This document shows positions 17,139 to 26,500 of a DNA stretch of 33,065 nt, piece after piece; the first letter of the stretch is position 1, and every line of letters starts with the position of its first letter. The stretch is from Anoxynatronum buryatiense (GTDB lineage Bacteria > Bacillota > Clostridia > Peptostreptococcales > Tindalliaceae): positions 1 to 33,065 of the forward strand of contig NZ_FXUF01000023.1 in NCBI RefSeq assembly GCF_900182905.1. Reading direction: 5' to 3'. The notes beneath the pieces were generated by a model. The model saw nothing but the letters and a program-made list of their open reading frames with translations. It was not told the origin of the DNA and did not search any database. Both the position numbers and the translations under genes were made by a program.

Positions 17139-18329
17139 GTGGATTTGGTAAAACTGAAAGAAGTTGCTGAAATTGTTTCTGGAAGCACTCCAAAAACCAA
17201 CAAAATAGAGTATTGGGATGGGCAAATACATTGGATAACACCAGCCGATTTAGAAAAAAAGAGTAACGGATATATTTACTCAACAAGCAGGAAAATAACC
17301 GATAAAGGATTTGAATCAAGCAATCTAAAAATGCTTCCAGTTGGCACGGTCCTATTAACAACAAGAGCGCCAATTGGAAAAGTGGCCTTGGCAGGTGTAG
17401 AACTTTGTACCAATCAGGGTTTCAAGAATATAATTTGCGATAGTGCTGTTTTGGCTAGCGAGTATTTATACTATTATCTAACGAGTCAACATGATCAACT
17501 TAATGCATTGGGTAGAGGAGCAACTTTCAAGGAAATATCTAAGAAAATTGTGGAGGATTTAATCATCCCCCTCCCACCGCTCCAAACCCAGCAAAAAATC
17601 GTCCAAGTCCTGGACAAAGCCCAATCGCTCATCGACAAGCGAAAAGAGCAGATTGAGCTGATGGATGAACTGATTCAATCCACTTTTTATGAGATGTTTG
17701 GGGATCCGGTGGTGAATGAGAAGGCTTGGATAACGAAAAAAGTCGGATCTCAGTTAGAAAGAATAATTTCTGGATGGAGCGTGAGCGGTGAAGAAAGAAA
17801 GAAAATAAATGGAGAGATTGCTGTTCTAAAAATAAGCTCAGTAACATCAGGTGCTTTCAAGCCAGATGAACACAAAGTTGCAAACCAATTAGATAAGAAA
17901 AAAGTCTTAGTTAAACCATTGAAAGGAGATATATTATTTAGCAGAGCTAATACAAGAGAGCTTGTAGCAGCATCGTGTATCGTAGAAGATAATTACGATG
18001 ATTTATTCTTGCCTGATAAGTTGTGGAAAATCGTTATTGACTCGAAAAAGCTATCAAATTATTGGTTTAATGCGCTTCTGCAAAATAATAGTTTCAGGGC
18101 AACATTAACTAAGCAAGCATCTGGCACAAGTGGTTCAATGCTAAACATATCAAAAAACAAGTTTGAGAACTCGCTAATGCCAGTTCCCCCAATCGAATTC
18201 CAAAAACAATTCGCCGATATCGTCCAAAAAATAGAAGCCCAAAAACAACTGATGGAGCAAGCCCTCACCGAAATGGAAAACAACTACAACAGCCTGATGC
18301 AGCGTGCCTTCAAAGGCGAAATAATGTAA
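17139..18329 (+). CDS. hsdS: Type I restriction-modification system, specificity subunit HsdS
   Basis: 396 aa, starting at GTG 17139. There are two target recognition domains, about residues 5-135 (LKEVAEIVSGSTPK...) and 195-345 (VGSQLERIISGWSV...). Each is followed by a conserved helical spacer: LPPLQTQQKIVQVLDKAQSLIDKRKEQ and the C-terminal PPIEFQKQFADIVQKIEAQ. The spacers set the distance between the two half-sites of the DNA target. The recognition domains are clearly more AT-rich than the spacers and than hsdM/hsdR, a sign of domain exchange between alleles. The target sequence cannot be predicted. Confidence 0.95.
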   Translation: MDLVKLKEVAEIVSGSTPKTNKIEYWDGQIHWITPADLEKKSNGYIYSTSRKITDKGFESSNLKMLPVGTVLLTTRAPIGKVALAGVELCTNQGFKNIICDSAVLASEYLYYYLTSQHDQLNALGRGATFKEISKKIVEDLIIPLPPLQTQQKIVQVLDKAQSLIDKRKEQIELMDELIQSTFYEMFGDPVVNEKAWITKKVGSQLERIISGWSVSGEERKKINGEIAVLKISSVTSGAFKPDEHKVANQLDKKKVLVKPLKGDILFSRANTRELVAASCIVEDNYDDLFLPDKLWKIVIDSKKLSNYWFNALLQNNSFRATLTKQASGTSGSMLNISKNKFENSLMPVPPIEFQKQFADIVQKIEAQKQLMEQALTEMENNYNSLMQRAFKGEIM

Positions 18330-18364
18330 AGAGATATAGAGGAACCCCCGAAAGGAGAACGCCT

Positions 18365-21300
18365 ATGCCCGGCAACTTCCAGTTTCTGCAAAAAGAAGCC
18401 AAGTACCGTTCCTTTTGTGATGCCTGTATGGAGGCGGAAAAAAGCCTGGTGGTTTCCTACGCCACCACCGCCATCCTCACCCGCCGGGCGCTGGAGCTGG
18501 CGGTGAAATGGGTGTATAGCTTCGACGAAGCCCTCACCGTTCCCTACGACGAAAAGCTGGGGGCCCTCCTTCATGACTACCAGTTTAAAAGCACCATCGA
18601 CAGCCAACTCTTCCCCATGCTCATCTACATTCAAAAGTTGGGGAACAAGGCTGTCCATTCCGCATCCCCCATCACCCGGGAGCAGGCAGTGCTGGCCCTG
18701 AAAAACCTCTTTGCCTTCACCGGGTGGATTGACTACTGTTATTCTGAGGACTATGCAGAAACCCACTTTGACGAAAGCCTGCTGCCGGACAAAGCCCAGG
18801 AGCAGAAAACCCTTCAGGAGCTTCAGGCCCTGCAGCAGCGTTTGGGTGCCCAGGACAAAAAGCTGGAAGAAATCATAGCCGAAAACCAGCGGCTGCGCCG
18901 GGAAAACACCGCCAAGCGGGAATCCAACCGACAGCAGCGTACCTATAAGGTGGACGAAATTACCGAATTCCAGACCCGGAAAATGTACATCGACCTGGAG
19001 CTGGAACTGTGCGGCTGGACCTTTGGCAAAAACTGCCTGGAAGAAGTGGAAGTCGCCGGGATGCCCAGCGCCAGCGGGATCGGCTACATCGACTATGTGC
19101 TCTATGGTGATGACGGCAAGCCCCTGGCTGTGGTGGAAGCCAAGAAAACCAGCATTGACCCCAAAATGGGCCAGGTGCAGGCGGAGCGTTATGCCGACTG
19201 CCTGGAAAAACAGTACGGCTACCGGCCCCTTATCTTTTATACCAACGGATTTGACTATTACCTGTGGGACGACCGCAGTTACCCGGAACGCATAGTGTCC
19301 GGCCTTTACACCAAGGAAGAACTCCTCTGGACTTTGTACCGGCGGGATCACCGCCAGTCACTGGAAAACCCCATGATCAACGACGCCATCACCAACCGGG
19401 CCTATCAAAAGCTGGCCATTGGTGCCGTTTGTCATTCCCTGAACCGGGGCAACCGAAAAGCCCTGTTGGTCATGGCCACCGGCTCGGGAAAGACCCGTAC
19501 CGCCATCTCTTTGGTGGATGTTCTTCTTAGCCGCGGATGGATCAAAAATGCCCTCTTCCTGGCAGACCGTACTGCTTTGGTGCGCCAGGCTAAAAAGAAC
19601 TTCAAGCACCAGCTGCCGGAGCTGTCCCTGTGCAACCTGCTGGACAGCAAAGACAACCCGGAAAGCCGCATGGTCTTTTCCACTTACCCCACCATGATGA
19701 ACGCCATTGACGATGTGAAAAACAGCACCGGGCAAAAGCTCTTTACCCGGGGCCATTTTGACCTGATCATCATTGACGAAAGTCACCGCAGCATCTACAA
19801 GAAATACCAGGCCATCTTTTCCTATTTTGATGCCATTCTCATCGGCCTCACCGCCACCCCCCGCAACGACCTGGATAAAAACACCTATGAAATCTTTGAG
19901 CTGGAAAACAACGTGCCCACCTACGCCTACGAGCTGGATGAAGCCATCAACGACGGCTATCTGGTGCCTTACCATACCATCGAAACCAAAATGAAGTTTC
20001 TGGAAGAAGGCATCCACTACGACGACCTGCCGGAGGACGAGAAGGAACTCTTTGAGGAAACCTTTGACGATGATGTGCGGGACATCAGCAGTGAAGAGCT
20101 AAACGCTTTTCTCTTCAACAGCGACACCGTCGACCGTGTGATTCGGGAGCTGATGGAAAAGGGGCTGAAGGTGGAAAGCGGCGACAAGCTGGGGAAAACC
20201 ATCATCTTCGCCAAAAACAAGAAACATGCCGATTTCATCGTGAAACGGTTTAACCTCCTGTATCCAGAATACAAGGGGGAGTTTGCCCTGCCTGTCTACA
20301 CCGGCATAAATTATGTCACTGCTACCATGGATGACTTTGAAGTGAAGGAGCGGCTCCCTCAAATTGCCGTTTCCGTGGACATGCTGGACACCGGCATCGA
20401 CATTCCCGAAATACTAAACCTGGTCTTTTTCAAAAAGGTGCGGTCTAAAACCAAGTTCTGGCAGATGATCGGCCGGGGCACCCGCCTGTGCGAAAACCTC
20501 TTTGGGGCCGGTATCCACAAGGAAGAGTTCCGCATCTTCGACTACTGTGGCAACTTTGAATTCTTCCGGGTGGACAAGAACGGCAAGGAAGCCAAAGTGA
20601 TGGTGAGCCTTACGGAGAAACTGTTCAATGTGAAGCTGGGAATTATCCGGGAGCTGCAGAACCTGGACTACCAGCGGGAAGATTACGAAGCCCATCGAAA
20701 AGCACTGATAGAAGAGGTGCTGGCAGAAGTGCTGAAGATAGACGAGAATAAGTTCAGCGCCCGTATGAAACTGAAATACATACACAAATTCAACCAGGCA
20801 GAGGCCTACGAAAACCTCTCTGAGAATGACCTGCGGGAATTGGCGGAACATGTGGCGCCCCTCATCCCAGCCCGGGATGAAGAAGAAATGGCCAAACGCT
20901 TCGATTACCTGATGTACACCATTGAGTACGCCGAGCTGAAGGGGCTTGAATCCTCCAAACCTAAGCGAAAAGTGGTGACCACCGCTGAAAAGCTGTCTGA
21001 AAAAGGCACCATCGAAAAAGTGCGGCAACAGGAAGAACTGATTCGCCGTGTCCAAACCCAGGAATTCTGGGACAACGCCGATTTAATGGATTATGAGATG
21101 GTGCGGGAAGCCTTCCGAGATTTGGTGCGATACATTGAAGAAGGGTCAAAACAGATCTACTACACAAACTTCACCGATGAAATACTGGAAAGCAAGGAGC
21201 ATAAAGGCGAATACAAGATCAATGACATGGAAAATTATCGAAAGAAAGTAAACCGGTACCTGAAAGACAACCAGGACGACCTGGTGGTCTATAAGCTGCG

Positions 21301-21688
21301 CCATAACATGGAACTGAATATTGAAGATCTGAAACACTTGGAGAAGGTTCTCTGGCATGACCTGGGTACCCGGGAAGACTATCAGAAAGAGTTTGGTGAC
21401 GAACCCTTGATGAAATTGGCCAGCGAAATCGTTGGCTTGGACCCCAAAGCCGCCAACGAAGTCTTCGCCGAATTCCTCTCCGACGAAAACCTTAATCAAA
21501 ATCAGATGGAGTTCGTGAACCTCATCGTCAAGCACATCATCCAAAACGGCAGCCTGGACAAAAAAGTGCTAATCGAGCACCCCTTCAACAAAGCGGGGAA
21601 CGTGACAAAGCTCTTTGACCAGAAAATTGATACGGCGAAAAAGATTATTCATGTGATTGACCGGTTGAATGGAAGGTTGAGTGTGTGA
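18365..21688 (+). CDS. hsdR: Type I restriction-modification system, restriction subunit HsdR
   Basis: 1107 aa. Residues about 15-125 resemble DUF4145, often found at the N-terminus of this HsdR type, followed by a coiled coil (about 140-195). The PD-(D/E)xK nuclease core shows D243 and E258-A-K260 (VVEAKKT). The SF2 translocase follows, with Walker A ATGSGKT at 371-377, motif II DESH, and the later motif QMIGRGTRLCENL, then a long helical C-terminus that docks on the M/S core. It cuts unmodified DNA after ATP-driven translocation. It lies 35 bp after hsdS, with GGAG upstream of the ATG. No frame damage is seen. Confidence 0.97.
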   Translation: MPGNFQFLQKEAKYRSFCDACMEAEKSLVVSYATTAILTRRALELAVKWVYSFDEALTVPYDEKLGALLHDYQFKSTIDSQLFPMLIYIQKLGNKAVHSASPITREQAVLALKNLFAFTGWIDYCYSEDYAETHFDESLLPDKAQEQKTLQELQALQQRLGAQDKKLEEIIAENQRLRRENTAKRESNRQQRTYKVDEITEFQTRKMYIDLELELCGWTFGKNCLEEVEVAGMPSASGIGYIDYVLYGDDGKPLAVVEAKKTSIDPKMGQVQAERYADCLEKQYGYRPLIFYTNGFDYYLWDDRSYPERIVSGLYTKEELLWTLYRRDHRQSLENPMINDAITNRAYQKLAIGAVCHSLNRGNRKALLVMATGSGKTRTAISLVDVLLSRGWIKNALFLADRTALVRQAKKNFKHQLPELSLCNLLDSKDNPESRMVFSTYPTMMNAIDDVKNSTGQKLFTRGHFDLIIIDESHRSIYKKYQAIFSYFDAILIGLTATPRNDLDKNTYEIFELENNVPTYAYELDEAINDGYLVPYHTIETKMKFLEEGIHYDDLPEDEKELFEETFDDDVRDISSEELNAFLFNSDTVDRVIRELMEKGLKVESGDKLGKTIIFAKNKKHADFIVKRFNLLYPEYKGEFALPVYTGINYVTATMDDFEVKERLPQIAVSVDMLDTGIDIPEILNLVFFKKVRSKTKFWQMIGRGTRLCENLFGAGIHKEEFRIFDYCGNFEFFRVDKNGKEAKVMVSLTEKLFNVKLGIIRELQNLDYQREDYEAHRKALIEEVLAEVLKIDENKFSARMKLKYIHKFNQAEAYENLSENDLRELAEHVAPLIPARDEEEMAKRFDYLMYTIEYAELKGLESSKPKRKVVTTAEKLSEKGTIEKVRQQEELIRRVQTQEFWDNADLMDYEMVREAFRDLVRYIEEGSKQIYYTNFTDEILESKEHKGEYKINDMENYRKKVNRYLKDNQDDLVVYKLRHNMELNIEDLKHLEKVLWHDLGTREDYQKEFGDEPLMKLASEIVGLDPKAANEVFAEFLSDENLNQNQMEFVNLIVKHIIQNGSLDKKVLIEHPFNKAGNVTKLFDQKIDTAKKIIHVIDRLNGRLSV

Positions 21689-21698
21689 GGGGGGGACT

Positions 21699-21738
21699 GA
21701 CTTTTAAAGATTAGACATCTTTCCACTGGATAAAAGTC
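21699..21738 (+). other. Nested inverted repeat after hsdR
   Basis: GACTTTTA (21699-21706) and TAAAAGTC (21731-21738) enclose AAAGAT / ATCTTT. No T run follows. It may be a weak terminator or an mRNA end structure between hsdR and the next operon. Confidence 0.35.
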
Positions 21739-21843
21739 ATGGATAGGTTATTTGCAGCATGCTTTTAAGGAATAGTCAGAGCATCACATCCCTTGTCCGG
21801 AAGCAAAATTCAATTATGCAACTACACATAAGGAGGTTGATCA

Positions 21844-22260
21844 GTGGCTATTATATGCGGGATCGAACTTAAGTCGTCTGAAGCAATATTCGCACTCATC
21901 GAATGGGAGGATGGTGAAGCCAAATACTTAGATACTGACCCAAAACGTCTGCAGATCGCAGATGATGAATGCGTGGTAGCTGTACAATCATTCCTTGATG
22001 CTTTCCGGAATTTTCTGCAAGATAACTACATCGACCAAATCGTCATCAAAAAACGCAACAAAAGGGGTCGGTTGTCCGGTGGCGCAGTCACGTTCAAACT
22101 TGAAGGTCTAATTCAAATCAACGGCACCGTTCCAGTAGACTTCATTTCTGGGCAAGGAATATCTGCAGCGCAGCGGCGTACCCCCTTGGAGATTCCAGAA
22201 GAGATTAAACGGTACCAAGAACAAGCATACTTGGCAGCCTATACTTGGGCTTTGAGGTAG
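21844..22260 (+). CDS. DUF3010-family protein
   Basis: 138 aa, the usual length of DUF3010 proteins. Shared features are the start CGIELKSSEAIFALIEW, the central strand QIVIKKR, GGAVTFKLEGLIQ, and the late TPLEIPEE motif. The pattern of an N-terminal hairpin with an acidic residue and a central basic strand loosely recalls RNase H-like folds such as RuvC/RuvX, but this is inference; no function is established. The start is GTG with a perfect AGGAGG 7 nt upstream. The gene is 4 bp before the protein kinase gene, and GAGGT in its own tail serves the kinase, so the two are translationally coupled. GC is lower than in hsdR. Confidence 0.75.
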   Translation: MAIICGIELKSSEAIFALIEWEDGEAKYLDTDPKRLQIADDECVVAVQSFLDAFRNFLQDNYIDQIVIKKRNKRGRLSGGAVTFKLEGLIQINGTVPVDFISGQGISAAQRRTPLEIPEEIKRYQEQAYLAAYTWALR

Positions 22261-22264
22261 ACAT

Positions 22265-23362
22265 ATGTCGAAAATTTTTATCGAGTGCCTCAGCGCTCCT
22301 GACAAAATTAAGAATCAGCTGCGGTCGTTGTCTGTTGATATTGAATTTACTCGTGAGGGGACAAAGGGAGCCAATGGTTATCTCTACTTTGGTGAAAATA
22401 GAATCCTACACACGAAAGTAGCTGTAAAATTTTACTATTGGGGAGGAGACACAAGATTTCACGCGGAACCATCTGCATTGGGAAAGCTAGCTGGAGAAAA
22501 CATCCTTCCAATTAACACTGCCGGTCTGCTGGATGGCGAGTGGGCATATTTCGTGACGCCCTATTGCCAGAATGGAGATCTTGATGACCTCTTGGATAAT
22601 TCTTGCATAGGCAACATTGAAGCTATTAACCGTACCTGTCAAATTCTGAGTGGAGTTGGTGTTCTCCATGCCCACCGCTATGTGCATCGAGACTTGAAAC
22701 CTGCGAATATCTACATAGGTGATAACTATCAATCCATCATCGGCGATTTCGGCTCAGTTAAGCATATACCAGAAGGCCAAAGTTCTATTCCTGCTTCAAG
22801 TCATGCGGTTCTTTATAGGCCGCCTGAATCAGTAGAGACGAGTTCTTATGGATTCGAAGGAGACATTTATCAATGTGGATTAGTTTTGTTTCAACTCTTG
22901 GGTGGTTCGCTACCTTACGAGGAAACATTCTGGCTAAACCGTTTACAGAGGAAGAAGTACGACGAACTAACGAATGAAGTTGATCGTGCGATTTATGCAG
23001 ATCAATGCATCAAGGCGAGAATAGTTAGCGGGAGAATAGTCGACATTTCCACCCTGCCCCCATGGGTTCCAGATGTATTAAAGCGAATAATCCGCAAAGC
23101 GACCCACATTGACCCATTGAGGCGATTTCAATCAATCTCTGCGTTCCATGTAACTTTGAATAACAACCGGGCTCGAGTTCAAGACTGGTGTATTACAGAC
23201 GGTGCCCCTCATCTACAAGCACAACCGCAGTTCAAAGTTTGTGAAGAAAATGGCCAGTATTTTGTGCTCAAGTCTAGGGACGGTTGCAACTGGCGCCGTG
23301 ACAACTCATTCAAAGGCAACAGCATAGATGAACTTGTTAAAGAAATTTCAGTGCGGGCTTAA
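22265..23362 (+). CDS. Eukaryotic-type Ser/Thr protein kinase with C-terminal extension
   Basis: 365 aa. The kinase domain is complete in its key residues: glycine loop EGTKGANG (31-38), ATP-anchoring lysine VAVK (K55), alpha-C glutamate E68, catalytic loop HRDLKPAN (141-148), Mg-binding DFG (161-163) and PPE (186-188). After the kinase fold, at about residue 290, comes a roughly 75-residue tail with many aromatic and charged residues (FKVCEENGQYFVLKSRDG) that I do not recognise. There is no membrane segment or PASTA repeat, so it is not the housekeeping PrkC type. It is coupled to DUF3010 upstream and sits between a restriction system and a STAND NTPase, so a role in phage defence signalling is plausible. 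Confidence 0.88.
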   Translation: MSKIFIECLSAPDKIKNQLRSLSVDIEFTREGTKGANGYLYFGENRILHTKVAVKFYYWGGDTRFHAEPSALGKLAGENILPINTAGLLDGEWAYFVTPYCQNGDLDDLLDNSCIGNIEAINRTCQILSGVGVLHAHRYVHRDLKPANIYIGDNYQSIIGDFGSVKHIPEGQSSIPASSHAVLYRPPESVETSSYGFEGDIYQCGLVLFQLLGGSLPYEETFWLNRLQRKKYDELTNEVDRAIYADQCIKARIVSGRIVDISTLPPWVPDVLKRIIRKATHIDPLRRFQSISAFHVTLNNNRARVQDWCITDGAPHLQAQPQFKVCEENGQYFVLKSRDGCNWRRDNSFKGNSIDELVKEISVRA

Positions 23363-23457
23363 CAATTTAAATATTTGCAACTAATCATAACAGGGACTTG
23401 CCAACATGGATAGTAACAAGGTTGGATATCCACGTAAGCACCTTGGACAGGGACGCC

Positions 23458-23480
23458 GGGACGGAGGTAATGTAACCTTC
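23458..23480 (+). repeat. GGGACGGAGG-type dispersed repeat, copy 1
   Basis: The copy begins GGGACGGAGGTAATGTAACC and continues to TTC, with GCC just before it. It lies in the 216-bp gap between the kinase and STAND genes. Four further degenerate copies, all in the same orientation, occur in the gap after the STAND gene. Confidence 0.6.
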
Positions 23481-23578
23481 AGAAAATCTAGTATTAGGTT
23501 CACTCAAACAGATCTGGGGGTTCACGCTGTTTGGTCGGCCTAATGCATAGATGATGGAATTACTGAAAGGGGAAGAAA

Positions 23579-26500
23579 ATGAGATTTTTTGAGCTTGAAT
23601 CTACTGACATCTCGGATCTAAATGATGCTGACCTACGAGAAATGGTAGCGCGATTATGCGAAGCGGAATTGATTATGCAAGGAATTCAGCCGTCTTGTGT
23701 TTTGTGGGGTGGTGCACAGGAAGCAGCAGACGGCGGCCTTGATATACGTGTGGAATCAACCAAGTCCATTAGGCCTGGTTTTATACCACGCAAAAATACT
23801 GGTTTTCAAGTGAAGAAAAGCAGCATGAGCAAAGCCGCATGTACAAAAGAGATGTTGGAGAAAGGATGCATAAAGCAGGTTATCACCACTTTGGCATCTC
23901 AAAATGGAGCGTATATCATAGTCAGTGGCAAAGATGATTGTTCTGACAAGATGCTCGATGAGCGGCTCATTGGGATGCGAAAAGCCGTTGAAGAAGTAAT
24001 AAATGAGGATGATCTGCTACTTGATTTTTATGGAAGAGATAGATTGACCACTTGGTTGAGGCAGTATCCAGGAGTTGCGTTATGGGTGCGTTCGCAATTA
24101 GGAAAGTCCCTGGCAGGCTGGAGTCCATTTGGTCGATGGGCGTCAACGCCACCTAATCAAGATGATGAGTTTTTACTCGATGATTACCCGTGTGTCATAG
24201 ATGCAAACTCGCAAGAAAAAGAGCCTATGGGAATTGCTGAAGGAATCAGTCTTGCACGCGAAAGACTACGGAATGCTGGCAGCACTGTTCGAATAACCGG
24301 TTTATCAGGTGTGGGAAAGACGCGTTTTGCTCAGGCACTTTTTGAAACTGACATAGGAGAAGATGCGTTGCCATCTGCAAATGTAATCTATGCCGATCTT
24401 GGTCATGACATTATACCCACTGCTTCAGAACTTGTTTCGTATCTTATTGCCAATGATTTTTCAGCTTACCTTGTTCTGGACAATTGCCCACCAGATGTCC
24501 ATCGCAGTTTGCAGAAAAATGTTTCATCCCATAGCGCGAGATTAAGCCTTCTGACAATTGAATACGATATTTCTGACGATCGGCCTGAAGAAACAGAAGT
24601 CATTCATTTAGAGCCGTCGAGCGAGGAGACTGTATCTAAGCTCGTCCAGAAAAGATTTCCGGATTTAGGGAGTATTAATGCTAACAAAGTGGCAGAATTT
24701 GCTGGTGGTAATGCTCGCGTTGCACTAGCTTTGGCAAGCAGGGTTGATGCGGATGATACATTATCGAATTTTTCTGATGAAGACTTGTTTCTGCGATTAT
24801 TTAACCAAAGAAAAGGAAGTACAGACTCCCTGATAGAATGCGCAGAAATTTTATCTCTTGTGTATTCATTCAATGTCTCCCAGTCAGAATACAATGATGA
24901 ACTGGGTGTTCTGGCGACCATCGGTGGAGTTGAACGTCGGTTACTTTTTCGAAGCCATGCTGAGCTTTTCAGAAGGCAACTATCACAACAACGCGGAAAT
25001 TGGCGAGCCGTTTTGCCACACGCCTTGGCTAACCGATTAGCCAAAAGAGGACTGCAGAACATCACTCATTATGAAATTAACAGCGAACTTTTTAAGCGAA
25101 AAAACTTGCGATTATTTAAATCCTGTGCGCATAGAATTGGATACTTACATGATTTTGAACCTGCGCGGCAATTAGCCTATACATGGATTCAATCAGGTGG
25201 TCCGCTGTATGATATCGCGTCTTGTGATGAGGAACATTTAGAGATTCTTAGCTATATCGCTCCTGTTTTCCCCGAAGCTGTGTTGACATCTATCGAAAAT
25301 GCATCCGCGGATCCTGAGTTTGCATCAAGGACAAATAAGCACTTTTCAGTTATTGTAAGGCTTCTGTGTCAACTCGCTTATGAGGATGAAAGTTTTGATC
25401 GGGCAGCAGAAATAATCCTGAAGTTTGCCGAGACAGAAAAAGTTGATGAGAATAACAATAGTGTTGTAAGGCAGCTAAGCTCCCTTTTTTCGTTGTACTT
25501 ATCAGGCACGCATGCTACTCCAAAGAGAAGACAGGCGTTTCTCGAACGTTTGCTTAGTTCAAGTAATCCGAAACATCAAGAAATGACTCATAAGCTGTTT
25601 CAGTCTGCATTAGAAGCGAATCATTGGTCTTCGTTCGGAACCTTTGGCTTCGGCGCCCGTTCTAGAGACTATGGTTGGAGACCCAAAACACACGAGGAGA
25701 GACTTGATTGGTATAAAGGTTTCATTGAGATACTGAAGCCCATATTGATTCCAAATAATGAGGCATCTGCAAAAGGGGTTAAGGATTTGCTTGCAGATTG
25801 CTTCCGAGGCTTGTGGACTTTTGCTGGTTGCTTTGATGTTCTTGAAGAACTTGTTCGTATATATGCATATGGTGGAAGCTGGCCAGAAATGTGGATATCT
25901 ATCAAGCAAACTATTTATTATGATGGGAAAAATCTTTCGCCAGAACTTCTCACCAAACTCGAAGCACTTGAGCGTTTGGCTGCTCCTTCGGACCCTTTTT
26001 CTGAAATTGAAGCCTATGCACTAATGGACACTTGGAAGCACAAAGAAATTGAGGATGAAAACTACGAAGAGAAGTCCAAAACTATCCATGAAAAATTAGT
26101 GAGATTGGGTGAACTTGCAGCCTCAACGCCTGAATATCTTGAAAAATTGGCACCTAGGCTTTGGGAAAAGCACATTAATTCGCTTTGGTCATTCGGGCAA
26201 GGGATTGCCAAAGGCAGTGATGACCCAAGTACAACATTTGACTTCCTCGTAGGATTAATGCAGGCACAAGATCTTGAAATTGTTCAACCTACTTTGTTTG
26301 GTGGCTTCATCCAAGGCGTTTACGCAGAAGATCCGATCATGGCACGCCAACTCCAAGAGCAAGTCATAGAAATACCAGAGCTTAAACCGCATTTTGTGTA
26401 CCTGCTGAGTTCTACACCAGTAGTTGAGTGGGGCGTTCAAAGACTGATAGAAATGGCACATCTTGGAGAAATAGATGCACAGCGCTTTGAACAAATCATG

